Notes: generated by a model from the letters alone, not told the origin. A stretch of DNA of 64,000 nt from SZAS-103 sp036496805 (GCA_036496805.1 DASXKN010000006.1:20046-84045), one strand, 5' to 3'. Shown: positions 1 to 8,462, counted from the first letter of the stretch. Numbers and translations are program-made.

Positions 1-469
1 GGCCCTGCAGGGTTCCGTAGGCGGTGAACGGCGAGGGATCGCCCGAGCCGCCGTGGACCTGGTGCACGCCGGTCACGAAGTCGGTTTCGCGGAAGACGTA
101 TTCCATGTCGTTGACATCGATGCCGACGTCCTCGGCGGTGATATAGCGGCCGCCGAGCGAGTTGATGAAGCGGCCGAAGGCGCGGAACAGCGCCTCGGAC
201 TTGTCCTTGCTCGGGTCGCCCCAGATCACCGCCTTGCCGCCGCCGAGGTTGAGGCCCGAAACCGCCGCCTTGTAGGTCATGCCGCGCGAGAGACGCAGCA
301 CATCGTTGAGCGCGTCCTGCTCGGTCGCGTACGGCCACATGCGGGTGCCGCCCAGCGCAGGACCGAGCACGGTGTTGTGGATCGCGATGATGGCCTTGAG
401 GCCGGCATCGGCGTTGTGGCAGAAGACGACTTCCTCGTGACCGTTCTTGGCGAGGCTCTCGAAAATCAT
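1..469 (-). CDS. Leucine/valine dehydrogenase, N-terminal part (runs off the left edge)
   Basis: This NAD-dependent Glu/Leu/Phe/Val dehydrogenase would oxidatively deaminate a branched-chain amino acid to its 2-oxo acid. The ATG at 469 opens a frame beginning MIFESLAKNGHEEVVF, the usual leucine dehydrogenase N-terminus. It continues with GPALGGTRMWPY, the Lys-containing MTYKAAV stretch and the GLNLGGGKAVI glycine-rich motif. About 156 of roughly 360 residues are visible; the Rossmann domain lies outside the window. Leucine and valine specificities cannot be separated from this fragment. A link to the nearby icmF through valine breakdown to isobutyryl-CoA is plausible but inferred. Confidence 0.9.
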   Translation of the reverse strand, partial: MIFESLAKNGHEEVVFCHNADAGLKAIIAIHNTVLGPALGGTRMWPYATEQDALNDVLRLSRGMTYKAAVSGLNLGGGKAVIWGDPSKDKSEALFRAFGRFINSLGGRYITAEDVGIDVNDMEYVFRETDFVTGVHQVHGGSGDPSPFTAYGTLQG

Positions 470-629
470 TGCGGACTCCGGGTGGATGGCGTGCGGCGGA
501 CTGGCGAATGTCTCATCGCCGATGACCCGTCCGGGGACGGGAAGCCGCGCATTTTATCCCACTACGGAGTCGCGCGTCGTCCGCCGTCCCGATCCGGCTG
601 GAACCGGCTGGAACCGGCTGACTCGCGCC

Positions 630-658
630 AAAAAAGAACCCCGGACGTGCCGGGGTTC
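630..658 (-). terminator. Rho-independent terminator of the YXWGXW gene
   Basis: GAACCCCGG and CCGGGGTTC form a 9-bp stem with a five-base loop. On the minus strand the stem is followed by a run of six T. It lies 24 bases after the stop of the gene at 682-999. Just upstream, at 594-620, the 10-bp unit CCGGCTGGAA is repeated in tandem almost three times. Confidence 0.85.
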
Positions 659-681
659 TTGTTCGACAGGACCTGGTTCGA

Positions 682-999
682 TCAGTCCCAGTGGCCGCCG
701 ACGAAATGCCAGCCGCCGCGCGGACCCTGCTGCCAGTGCGCAGCCACCCAGTGGTGGCCCGGACGGCCGCGGACGTAGTAGCCATTGGCCCAGACGTGAT
801 GGCCATGGCCATCCCAGCGCCAGTAGCCCGGGGCCCACTCGTATCCGGGGCGGACCACGACGCGCTCATACCGGGGCGCGGGCGGAGCGACGTTGATGTC
901 GAGGTCGACGAAGGTACGTGCCTGCACGGGTGCCGTGTAGACGGCCCCGGCGGCCCCGAGGCAAAGCATTCCGATCATTGCAAGGTTGCGAATCGTCAC
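682..999 (-). CDS. Small secreted YXWGXW-repeat protein
   Basis: This 105-residue protein has a signal peptide (hydrophobic stretch about residues 5-20, cleavage likely after VQARA-like residues 24-28). The mature part carries repeats of the Y-x-W-x-x-G-x-W type: YEWAPGYWRWDG, ANGYYVRGRPGHHW and GGWHFVGGHWD. Such aromatic-glycine repeat proteins are common secreted or outer-membrane-associated proteins of proteobacteria with no firmly established function. It stands alone with its own terminator. A much longer, His-rich relative is at 42312-43391. Confidence 0.8.
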   Translation of the reverse strand: MTIRNLAMIGMLCLGAAGAVYTAPVQARTFVDLDINVAPPAPRYERVVVRPGYEWAPGYWRWDGHGHHVWANGYYVRGRPGHHWVAAHWQQGPRGGWHFVGGHWD

Positions 1000-1243
1000 G
1001 TTCCTTCTCCATTGGTGGTGGGATTGCCAGTCGGCGGGATGAGCCTACACCCCGCTACATGACTGGAAACGAAGCGAATAAAAGTCTGTTGACCGCAGGC
1101 GGAAGTCCGTTCAGCAAGCCGCATGCATTCCCCATGGCACGTGCCCGCAACGCGTGGAACGCCCGCGGGCCGGTGCTGGCGCAATCCTCGCACCTGTTGC
1201 GGGGCGTTACAATCGGCCATCAGCAGCCCGCACCGGAGCCACG

Positions 1244-4200
1244 ATGAGCACGCCCAGCCCTGCCGCGCCCGCTCGCGGCAACGCGCCCGCCAGTGAAGCG
1301 AACACCGAGGCCAGCCCGCTGCGCTTCGTCACGGCCGCCAGCCTGTTCGACGGTCACGACGCCGCGATCAACATCATGCGCCGGCTGATCCAGTCGCAGG
1401 GCGCCGAAGTCGTCCACCTCGGACACAACCGCAGCGTCGAGGACGTCGTGCGCGCGGCCCTGCAGGAGGACGCCGACGCGATCGCGCTATCGAGCTACCA
1501 GGGCGGCCACGTCGAATACTTCAAGTACATGGTGGACATGCTGCGCGAACGCGGCGCCGCGCACATCCGCGTATTCGGTGGCGGCGGCGGCACCATCACG
1601 CCCGAGGAAATCCGCGAACTGGAGGCCTACGGCGTCGAGCGCATCTACCACCCGAACGACGGCATGAAGATGGGCCTGGTCGAGATGATCGAGGACGTCG
1701 TCAAGCGCGCCGCGGAAGCGCGCGAACGCAGCGCGCCGCAGCGGGATCGCAAGGACGGCGCGCCGCACATCGACGACGAGATCGGCATCGGTCACGCGCT
1801 CAGCGCGATCGAGAACGGCGAGCACGCCGAAGCCGAACTGGCGCACCTGCGCAAGCAATGGCAGCTCGCCGGCGGCAAGACGCCGGTCGTGGGCATCACC
1901 GGCACCGGCGGCGCCGGCAAGTCGTCGGTGACCGATGAATTGCTCAACCGCTTCCTCGCCAGCTTCCCGACGATGCGCGTCGCGGTGATCTCGGTCGACC
2001 CGACCCGTCGCCGCAGCGGCGGCGCCCTGCTGGGTGACCGCATCCGCATGAACTCGCTGCGCAGCCACCGCGTCTACATGCGCTCGATGGCCACGCGCCG
2101 GCAGAACGTCGCGACCAATGCCGTCCTCAAGGACTGCATCGGCTTCCTCAAGAGCCTGGGCTACGACCTGGTGATCGTCGAGACCGCCGGCATCGGCCAG
2201 AGCGATTCTGAAATCGTCGACCTCGTCGATTTCCCGATGTACGTGATGACCAGCGACTACGGCGCTGCGAGCCAGCTCGAGAAGATCGACATGATCGACT
2301 TCGCCCAGCTCATCGTGCTCAACAAGTACGACCGCCGCGGCGCCGAGGACGCGCTGCGCGACGTGCGCAAGCAGTGGAAGCGCAACCACAACGCCTTCAA
2401 GGTCGCCGACGGCGACGTGCCGGTGTACCCGACCATCGCCAGCCAGTTCAACGATCCGGGCATCAGCTGGATGTTCGCGAACCTGTGCCGGCTGCTGCGC
2501 GAGAAGCTGCATTTGCCGGCCGAGAAGTGGACGCCGCATCTCGACACCACGCTGAAGGAGCCGCGCGCGACGGTGCTGATCCCGGGCGCGCGTGCGCGCT
2601 ACCTCGCCGAGATCGCCGAGCAGGGCAGGGCGATCAATGCCGGCATCGAGAAGCAGGCCGAGGCGGCGGACCGCGCGCAGGCGTTCTGGCAGGCGTTGCA
2701 GGAGATCGGCGATCCGAAGCTGCCGAAGCAGTTGGCGCTGTACGACGAAGATTCCCTTCTCCCTCCGGGAGAAGGTGCCCGAAGGGCGGATGAGGGAGCC
2801 ATCTCCAGCGGCTCACTGGATCGGCCGGCGGGGGATCTTCCCTCATCCGGCGCTTCGCGCCACCTTCCCCCGGAGGGGGAAGGGAAAACTGACCGCACCC
2901 TGTTGATTCTGCGCCAGCGCTACAACGATGCCCTCCACGCTCTCTCTTCCGAGTCGCTCAAGTCGCTGCGCGAGTGGCCGGCGCGCCTGAAGTCGATTAC
3001 CGACGAAGTCACCGAGTACGAAGTGCGCGGCAAGAAGATCCGCGTCGAGAACTATCGCGAATCGCTCTCGCACCAGAAGGTGCCGAAGATCGCGGCGCCG
3101 ACCTACAAAAGCTGGGGCGAGCTGCTGGTCTTCCTCGGCAAGGAAAACCTGCCGGGCAGCTATCCCTACACCGGCGGCGTGTACCCGTACCGCCGCACCG
3201 GCGAGGACCCGATCCGCATGTTCGCGGGCGAGGGCACGCCCGAGCGCACCAACCGCCGCTTCCATTACCTGAGCCAGGGCCTGCCGGCCGCGCGCCTGTC
3301 GACCGCGTTCGACAGCGTCACCCTGTACGGCGAAGACCCCGCGCCGCGCCCGGACATCTACGGCAAGATCGGCAACTCCGGCGTCAACATCCCGACGCTC
3401 GACGACATGAAGAAGCTCTACTCGGGCTTCGACCTGTGCGCGCCGACCACCTCGGTGTCGATGACGATCAACGGCCCCGCACCGATCATCCTCGCGATGT
3501 TCATGAACACCGCGATCGACCAGCAGGTCGAGAAGTACCTGCGCAGCGACAGCAAGCGCTGGGACCATGCGCAGCAGGTCATCGACCAGTTCTTCGAAGG
3601 CAGGATCAGGCCGCGATACCACGGCGAATTGCCGCCCAGCAACGACCGCCTCGGGTTGAGCTTGCTGGGCATCACCGGAGATCAGCTCGTCGATGCGGAA
3701 ACCTATGCGCGGATCAAGGCCGAGACGCTCTCGACCGTGCGCGGCACCGTGCAGGCCGACATCCTCAAGGAAGACCAGGCGCAGAACACCTGCATCTTCA
3801 GCACCGAGTTCGCGCTGCGGATGATGGGCGACATCCAGCAGTATTTCGTCGAGAACAAGGTCCGCAATTTCTACTCGGTGTCGATCTCCGGCTACCACAT
3901 CGCCGAGGCCGGCGCGAACCCGATCAGCCAGCTCGCCTTCACCTTGAGCAACGGTTTCACCATCGTCGAGTACTACCTCGCGCGCGGGATGAAGATCGAC
4001 GACTTCGCGCCGAACCTGTCGTTCTTCTTCAGCAACGGCATGGACCCGGAATACACCGCGATCGGCCGCGTCGCGCGGCGCATCTGGGCGCGCGCGATGC
4101 GCGAGCGCTACGGCGCCGACCCGCGCAGCCAGATGATGAAGTACCACATCCAGACCTCGGGCCGTTCACTGCACGCGCAGGAAATCCAGTTCAACGACAT

Positions 4201-4924
4201 CCGCACGACGCTGCAGGCCCTGTACGCGCTGTTCGACAACTGCAATTCCCTGCACACCAATGCCTACGACGAGGCGATCACCACGCCGACCGAAGAGAGC
4301 GTGCGCCGCGCGGTCGCGATCCAGATGATCATCAACAAGGAAATGGGCCTGAACTTCTGCGAGAACCCCTGGCAGGGCAGCTTCATCGTCGACAAGCTCA
4401 CCGACCTCGTCGAGGAGGCCGTCTACCGGGAGTTCGAGGCGATCAGCGAGCGCGGCGGCGTGCTCGGCGCGATGGACACCATGTACCAGCGCGGCAAGAT
4501 CCAGGAAGAGTCGATGTACTACGAGCACAAGAAGCACGACGGCTCGCTGCCCCTGGTCGGCGTCAACACCTTCCTGCCGAAGCAGCACGCCGGCGAGATC
4601 GCCACCGAGATCGAGCTGATCCGCAGCACCGAGGAAGAGAAGGGCCAGCAGATCGAGAACGTCCACGGCTGGCAGAAGTCACGCAACGTCCTCGCGCCCG
4701 TCGGCGAAACCGAACACGCCCACCTGGCCGCGTCCGACGAAGGCGCGCTCAACGAAGGCCGCAACTTCGTCCACGACGGCCACGGCCTGGCCTACCTGCA
4801 GAAGACCGCCCGCGAACGCCGCAACGTGTTCGAGGCACTGATCGAGGCGGTGAAGACCCACAGCCTGGGGCAGATCAGCCATGCGCTGTATGACGTCGGT
4901 GGCGAGTACAGACGAAATATGTGA
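1244..4924 (+). CDS. icmF: Fused isobutyryl-CoA mutase IcmF
   Basis: IcmF is a coenzyme-B12 mutase interconverting isobutyryl-CoA and n-butyryl-CoA, with its own GTPase chaperone built in. The 1226 residues show the family's domain order. First is a B12-binding domain with the DGHD motif (D36-D39). Next is a MeaB-like G domain with the P-loop GTGGAGKSS near residue 221. Last is a mutase TIM barrel from about residue 600 to the end, with GGVYPYRRTGEDPIRMF typical of IcmF rather than methylmalonyl-CoA mutase. The ATG at 1244 is preferred over the upstream in-frame start because family members begin shortly before the B12 domain; a TACAAT -10-like box is at 1208-1213. The protein is longer than usual because of a repeat-derived insertion near residues 504-548. 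No B12 riboswitch was recognised upstream. Confidence 0.92.
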   Translation: MSTPSPAAPARGNAPASEANTEASPLRFVTAASLFDGHDAAINIMRRLIQSQGAEVVHLGHNRSVEDVVRAALQEDADAIALSSYQGGHVEYFKYMVDMLRERGAAHIRVFGGGGGTITPEEIRELEAYGVERIYHPNDGMKMGLVEMIEDVVKRAAEARERSAPQRDRKDGAPHIDDEIGIGHALSAIENGEHAEAELAHLRKQWQLAGGKTPVVGITGTGGAGKSSVTDELLNRFLASFPTMRVAVISVDPTRRRSGGALLGDRIRMNSLRSHRVYMRSMATRRQNVATNAVLKDCIGFLKSLGYDLVIVETAGIGQSDSEIVDLVDFPMYVMTSDYGAASQLEKIDMIDFAQLIVLNKYDRRGAEDALRDVRKQWKRNHNAFKVADGDVPVYPTIASQFNDPGISWMFANLCRLLREKLHLPAEKWTPHLDTTLKEPRATVLIPGARARYLAEIAEQGRAINAGIEKQAEAADRAQAFWQALQEIGDPKLPKQLALYDEDSLLPPGEGARRADEGAISSGSLDRPAGDLPSSGASRHLPPEGEGKTDRTLLILRQRYNDALHALSSESLKSLREWPARLKSITDEVTEYEVRGKKIRVENYRESLSHQKVPKIAAPTYKSWGELLVFLGKENLPGSYPYTGGVYPYRRTGEDPIRMFAGEGTPERTNRRFHYLSQGLPAARLSTAFDSVTLYGEDPAPRPDIYGKIGNSGVNIPTLDDMKKLYSGFDLCAPTTSVSMTINGPAPIILAMFMNTAIDQQVEKYLRSDSKRWDHAQQVIDQFFEGRIRPRYHGELPPSNDRLGLSLLGITGDQLVDAETYARIKAETLSTVRGTVQADILKEDQAQNTCIFSTEFALRMMGDIQQYFVENKVRNFYSVSISGYHIAEAGANPISQLAFTLSNGFTIVEYYLARGMKIDDFAPNLSFFFSNGMDPEYTAIGRVARRIWARAMRERYGADPRSQMMKYHIQTSGRSLHAQEIQFNDIRTTLQALYALFDNCNSLHTNAYDEAITTPTEESVRRAVAIQMIINKEMGLNFCENPWQGSFIVDKLTDLVEEAVYREFEAISERGGVLGAMDTMYQRGKIQEESMYYEHKKHDGSLPLVGVNTFLPKQHAGEIATEIELIRSTEEEKGQQIENVHGWQKSRNVLAPVGETEHAHLAASDEGALNEGRNFVHDGHGLAYLQKTARERRNVFEALIEAVKTHSLGQISHALYDVGGEYRRNM
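2753..2885. repeat. Inverted pair of REP-like palindromes inside icmF
   Basis: The left unit contains CCTTCTCCC-TCC-GGGAGAAGG followed by a GCCCGAAGGGC hairpin and GATGAGGG. The right unit is its inverse, CCCTCATCC, GGCGCTTCGCGCC and CCTTCCCCCGGAGGGGGAAGG. The pair is about 133 bp. The same type of pair lies between genes at 27374-27541. Here the reading frame stays open through it, adding a Pro/Gly/Ser-rich stretch between the G domain and the mutase domain. Confidence 0.85.
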
Positions 4925-4954
4925 CTCTCTGCTTGCTTAGGCGGCGGAAGTCGT

Positions 4955-5734
4955 ATGCTTGAGGTTCTGGAGGCGGTACGTTTCGACGGAGACGCTCAAG
5001 GCGGAGCCACCATTCCGTCGAAGATGGAATGCCTGCGGCCAAATGGCCAATCCGCCGATGTGTTCGTCAAGTTCAGCTCGGTGAGGTGCCCTGTTGGAGG
5101 GCTGGCTCGCGAAGTTATCGGCTGCTTGTTGGCCCAGTCCTTGGATATCGCTGTCGGGATTCCGGTTCTTGTTTCGGTGCATGCGGACCTAATTGAGCAG
5201 GTCAAGAGCATCTCTCCGGAGACGGGTGCTCGCATGCGGAATTCCGCCTCGCCTGCATTCGGCTCGATTTCACTCGGATCTGGCTTTTCTCTTTGCAATG
5301 CCACTGTCACTAAGCCGTTGCTTCAATTCGCAGCTGAGATATGGGCCTTCGATCAATTGACGCTAAATCCAGACCGCAATTCCGCTAAGCCAAATTGCAT
5401 GACCAATGGATCGCGTCTGGTAGCAATCGACCATGAGAAAGCATTGGAAGTGGTATGGGTTGGTGGGCTGGTACCAGCACCGTGGGAAGATCGGTGGCAA
5501 CCGGAGGCTGGGCATCTTTTTTACAATTTGTTAAGGGGTGGCGGAGCTAGTCTAGATCGTCTCGAAAAGACTTGGAGGACGATCGATGAGTCGCGAGTTC
5601 GTGATTTCGCTTCGAACGTTCCTGCAGCATGGCAAGTCAATGATGTCGTCAGTTTAATTGTCGAATACCTTTGTAGTCTTCATGCCAATCTCAGCGCGGC
5701 ATTTTCCAATCTCAAGAAAGTGATGCAGCCATGA
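4955..5734 (+). CDS. HipA-like kinase (HipA_2 type)
   Basis: This 259-residue protein looks like a compact HipA-family Ser/Thr kinase. It has a candidate ATP lysine in VFVKF (K39) and the late motif LNPDRNSAKPN (N138, D140, N142) followed by LVAIDHEKAL (D159). That order matches the catalytic and metal-binding segments of HipA-like proteins. Family members of this size are usually next to a DUF3037 gene, as here. Its stop overlaps the next start in ATGA. The gene starts 30 bp after icmF, and base composition falls to about half GC by eye, against roughly two-thirds in the neighbours, suggesting transfer. Kinase activity and toxicity are inferred. Confidence 0.75.
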   Translation: MLEVLEAVRFDGDAQGGATIPSKMECLRPNGQSADVFVKFSSVRCPVGGLAREVIGCLLAQSLDIAVGIPVLVSVHADLIEQVKSISPETGARMRNSASPAFGSISLGSGFSLCNATVTKPLLQFAAEIWAFDQLTLNPDRNSAKPNCMTNGSRLVAIDHEKALEVVWVGGLVPAPWEDRWQPEAGHLFYNLLRGGGASLDRLEKTWRTIDESRVRDFASNVPAAWQVNDVVSLIVEYLCSLHANLSAAFSNLKKVMQP

Positions 5735-6252
5735 ATCGATCAGGCTATTCGTATGCCACTATCCGTTACGTGCATGATGCCGTGTCGGGTGAGGCCCTGA
5801 ATGTTGGCGTGGCCTTGCTAGCGGCTGATGGAAAGAAATTTCAATTTCGGATACCTTCGACTTTTTTGCGAGTAAAGGGTGCGTTTCCAGATGCAAATCT
5901 TGCAAGTATTCGGGAGTCGCTCAATTCCATTGAGCGAAGCATGGAAAAATATATGCAAGTCAGAAGTGGGGCGACTCTTGTTGAGATGTTTTCGTCTCTC
6001 CTCCCTGAAGATGAGGGCAGTATTCGAGTATCGAAGCCTGGCGTTGGCTTAACTACAGATCTAGCCAAGACTGCAGATGAACTGTTGGAGCGTTTTATTC
6101 TGCGATGTGATTGGTTCGATCATGCTGATATTCAAGAAAGTCGAGAAGCTCGAGTTCGTTGGAGTAGAATTCGCTCAAACGAAGCAGTCCACGCTTCATG
6201 TAACGACAATGTGTGGGAGGACATGACCTCTACGATGGCAGCACGGATATGA
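5731..6252 (+). CDS. DUF3037 domain protein
   Basis: This 173-residue protein begins with the DUF3037 signature: YSYATIRYVHDAVSGEALNV followed by GVALL, and a following hydrophobic strand. DUF3037 proteins typically follow HipA-like kinases, but their molecular role is not established; a partner or antitoxin function is a guess. No DNA-binding helix-turn-helix is evident, unlike HipB. Both ends are translationally coupled through ATGA overlaps, with the kinase before it and the SecB-like gene after it. The low GC content is shared across all three genes. Confidence 0.8.
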   Translation: MNRSGYSYATIRYVHDAVSGEALNVGVALLAADGKKFQFRIPSTFLRVKGAFPDANLASIRESLNSIERSMEKYMQVRSGATLVEMFSSLLPEDEGSIRVSKPGVGLTTDLAKTADELLERFILRCDWFDHADIQESREARVRWSRIRSNEAVHASCNDNVWEDMTSTMAARI

Positions 6253-6812
6253 GTCTGAATCCTAAATTGAAAGCGGCGATCGATCATTTGCGAATCGCGG
6301 ATGTAACGCTTAAGTCGATCAATGCCTTCTTATGCGAAGACTTCGATCCGATGGAGCTCGATGAGCAAAAAGGTGTCCTCTTTCAAACTGTCCATCCTAT
6401 ATGCAAGGCAATTCGACGCTTGGAAGGAGAGGCCGTTGGGCAAGTGCGCAAGCGCGCAGTTTTTGAAATGTTTGCTGGTCTTCGGGTCTTGAGGCACGTC
6501 GATGTGGTTCGCGAAATCGATGACGACATTGAAAAACAAGTTTGCGCAACGATTGAGTGCCACTTTTTGGTTGCGTATGATGAGTCAGAACACGCTAGCG
6601 ACTCGCTCGATGAAGAAGCATTGAGCGCTTTTGCGCAGCACAATGTGCCTTTCAACGTGTGGCCATATTGGCGGGAGATAACGCAGTCTGCATGTGGGCG
6701 GATGGGGCTGCCGCGAATTGTCCTGCCCACCCATCGATTGCATAAGTCGGCAACAGTTTCGGACACGAAAGACGGTGCGCAGCCTGATGATCGAACTGTA
6801 GCAGCCAAATGA
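6249..6812 (+). CDS. SecB-like chaperone of the HipA/DUF3037 unit
   Basis: The ATG at 6249 overlaps the DUF3037 stop (ATGA), giving 187 residues. The C-terminal half (about 98-162) follows the SecB pattern: a beta strand ATIECHFLVAY, an acidic linker, then SAFAQHNVPFNVWPYWREIT and GRMGLPRIVLP. The last block aligns by eye with E. coli SecB (FPYARE...RGTFPQL.LAP). It aligns even better with the M. tuberculosis Rv1957 type (YPYIRE...GRLALPPLTL), the chaperone of a toxin-antitoxin-chaperone system. The true SecB for export would be expected elsewhere in the genome. The N-terminal 60 residues are helical-looking and not recognised. The assignment rests on motif reading only. Confidence 0.7.
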   Translation: MSLNPKLKAAIDHLRIADVTLKSINAFLCEDFDPMELDEQKGVLFQTVHPICKAIRRLEGEAVGQVRKRAVFEMFAGLRVLRHVDVVREIDDDIEKQVCATIECHFLVAYDESEHASDSLDEEALSAFAQHNVPFNVWPYWREITQSACGRMGLPRIVLPTHRLHKSATVSDTKDGAQPDDRTVAAK

Positions 6813-7525
6813 CAGGCGAGATCACGGTATCAAAGATACTTGACCTGCATGTCGCGTACGTCAGTGCTATCACCTGCGCAGAAACGGTGAAGGCGATAAC
6901 AGTGTCTACGATAACGGTGTCAGACACTTGATCGCGTTTTCGCGCTGGCTGGTCGGTATTTCCGTACTATCCCTGCGCTCGTCCTCCAGCTCTAACTCCG
7001 AAAGCGACACGCGTGGCACTTTTTTCGTCATCGGCAGCGCGCAAAGCGGCAGCATCCACGCTTTTCCCGCCGTCGCCGGCACTTTTTCCTCCAACTTTTA
7101 AGCCCGAACGCGGCACGCGTGGCGCTTTTTGCGCCATCGTCGGCGCGGAAAGCGGCGGCGTTGGGGCTTTTTTCGCCATCGCCGGCACTTTTTCCTCCAG
7201 GTCCTGAGCTTCCGAGGGGCACGCGTGGCGCTTTTTGTGCCATCGATGGCGCCTGGCGCGCCGGCATCGGCACTTTTCGAGCCGACGGAGTCGCGCAAAG
7301 CCGTTCGGGTGGGACTCAAAGCGTCATCGAAGGCGCTGGCAGCGGCAACAGCCGGGTGGAAAGCCCCGGCCTCGGCATGGGGTGAAGCCCGCGCGCCGTG
7401 AAGCGGGTGTCTGCCATCGTTCGAACCCGCTGCAACGCCGCCCGCCGACTCGCGCGCTATCCTTCGCGGGCCGCCTGTCGCCTGGCGCGCCGCCCGCGGC
7501 GCGGCGCTCACACATGGAGATCGCC
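6813..7525. other. Non-coding stretch between the HipA unit and the DUF1428 gene
   Basis: About 710 bp without a convincing gene. Its first 200 bases keep the low GC of the HipA unit, and the composition then returns to high GC. The middle holds the 106-bp tandem repeat. Open frames here exist in several registers at once and are explained by the repeat rather than by coding. No tRNA, attachment site or integrase was seen. Confidence 0.6.
6995..7300. repeat. Three imperfect 106-bp tandem repeats
   Basis: The anchor ACGCGTGGC occurs at 7009, 7115 and 7221, exactly 106 bases apart. It is followed each time by a T-rich GCNCTTTTT block and a CATCG-GGC block. Within each unit a second half-repeat occurs (for example GCTTTTTTCGCCATCGCCGG at 7169). 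The last unit decays after about 7290. Because 106 is not a multiple of three, each unit shifts the frame, which argues against a repeat protein. Confidence 0.8.
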
Positions 7526-7885
7526 ATGAACTACGTCGATGGATTCGTCGTGCCCGTCCCGCAAGCCAACCTCGCGGCCTACAAGCGCATCTCGAGGAAG
7601 ATGGCGAAGATATGGCGCGAGCTGGGTGCGCTGGAGTTCCGCGAATGCGTCGCCGACGACGTGAAGGTCGGCAAGGTCACGTCCTTCCCGCAGGCGGTGA
7701 AGCTCAAGGAAGGCGAGGTCGTGGTGTTCTCGTGGATCGTCTACAAGTCGAAGGCCGACCGCACGCGCATCAACAAGGCGGCGATGAAGGACCCGCGGCT
7801 GGCCGACGTGATGGACCCCAAGGCCATGCCGTTCGATGGCAGGCGCCTGTTCATGGGCGGCTTCAAGATGATGATCGACGCCTGA
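7526..7885 (+). CDS. DUF1428 domain protein
   Basis: This 119-residue cytoplasmic protein begins MNYVDGFVVPVPQANL and continues with KMAKIWRELGALEFRECVADD, the pattern of the DUF1428 family, ferredoxin-like alpha/beta proteins of unknown function. The ATG at 7526 is preferred over the in-frame ATG at 7514 because a GGAG ribosome site lies just before it and homologues start with MNYVDGF. The length matches the family. No operon partner is apparent. Confidence 0.88.
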   Translation: MNYVDGFVVPVPQANLAAYKRISRKMAKIWRELGALEFRECVADDVKVGKVTSFPQAVKLKEGEVVVFSWIVYKSKADRTRINKAAMKDPRLADVMDPKAMPFDGRRLFMGGFKMMIDA

Positions 7886-7979
7886 TGGCGACACGGCTTC
7901 GGAGCGAAATCGCTTCGATCGTTGCGGGAAAAGACGCAGCGGCACGATGCGCGGCCCACAGCGTTGAAAGCCCCGGCGA

Positions 7980-8462
7980 TCAGGGTTCGGGCTGGATTGT
8001 CCGCACGCGAAGGGTCAATCCCCTGAGGAAATTCCGCAGCATCTGATCCCTGCACGTCCGGAAGTTCCGATGGCCGTGTTGGCGGAACAGGGCTGACAGC
8101 TCCGGTTTCGAAACCGGAAAGCCCGCGTCCTCGAAGGCGCGGTGCATGTCGATGTCTTTCAGTTGGAAGGCGAGCCGCAGCTTCTTCAGCACGAGGTTGT
8201 TGGTGACGCGCTCGTCGATCGGTGGCAACGCGGGACTCTCGCCCGGCCCGCGGCGATGGACGATGAGTCCGTCGAGGAAATGCGCGAGCACCGCGTCGCT
8301 GCATTCGAGACGGCCCGGGTCGCCTTCTTTTTTCAGGAATGCCTTGACCTGCGCCTCGTCGATGGCGAAGCCGGGATCGGCAAGTTTGACGATCCTGACG
8401 ACGGCGGCGTCGCCGAGATCGAGCATGTAACGGAGGCTGCGCAGTACGTCGTTGTGGCTCAT
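7980..8462 (-). CDS. DUF1456 family protein (YehS-like)
   Basis: This 160-residue protein is built from two related helical repeats. The first is LRSLRYMLDLGDAAVVRIVK with a cluster ending FLDGLIVHRRG. The second is LVLKKLRLAFQLKDIDMHRA with LRNFLRGL. The linker PALPPIDERVTNN is typical of DUF1456/YehS. The function is unknown. The start at 8462 begins MSHNDVLRSL, where homologues begin; a much longer open frame extends upstream but is antisense to the serine hydrolase gene and not used. It is convergent with the DUF1428 gene. Confidence 0.88.
   Translation of the reverse strand: MSHNDVLRSLRYMLDLGDAAVVRIVKLADPGFAIDEAQVKAFLKKEGDPGRLECSDAVLAHFLDGLIVHRRGPGESPALPPIDERVTNNLVLKKLRLAFQLKDIDMHRAFEDAGFPVSKPELSALFRQHGHRNFRTCRDQMLRNFLRGLTLRVRTIQPEP

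Noticed and set aside
1000..1243. Cobalamin riboswitch upstream of icmF
   Set aside because: No B12-box or conserved stem pattern could be recognised in the leader.
2753..2885. Possible frameshift or pseudogene in icmF caused by the repeat
   Set aside because: The reading frame stays open through the element and the mutase domain resumes in frame, so the gene appears intact.
6995..7300. CRISPR array
   Set aside because: The 106-bp units are contiguous and diverged, with no short identical repeats separated by unique spacers, and no cas gene is present.
7098..7511. Lys/Arg-rich small protein on the minus strand in the repeat
   Set aside because: The open frames arise from the repeat's composition. 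The 106-bp period shifts frame at each unit and no ribosome site supports a start.
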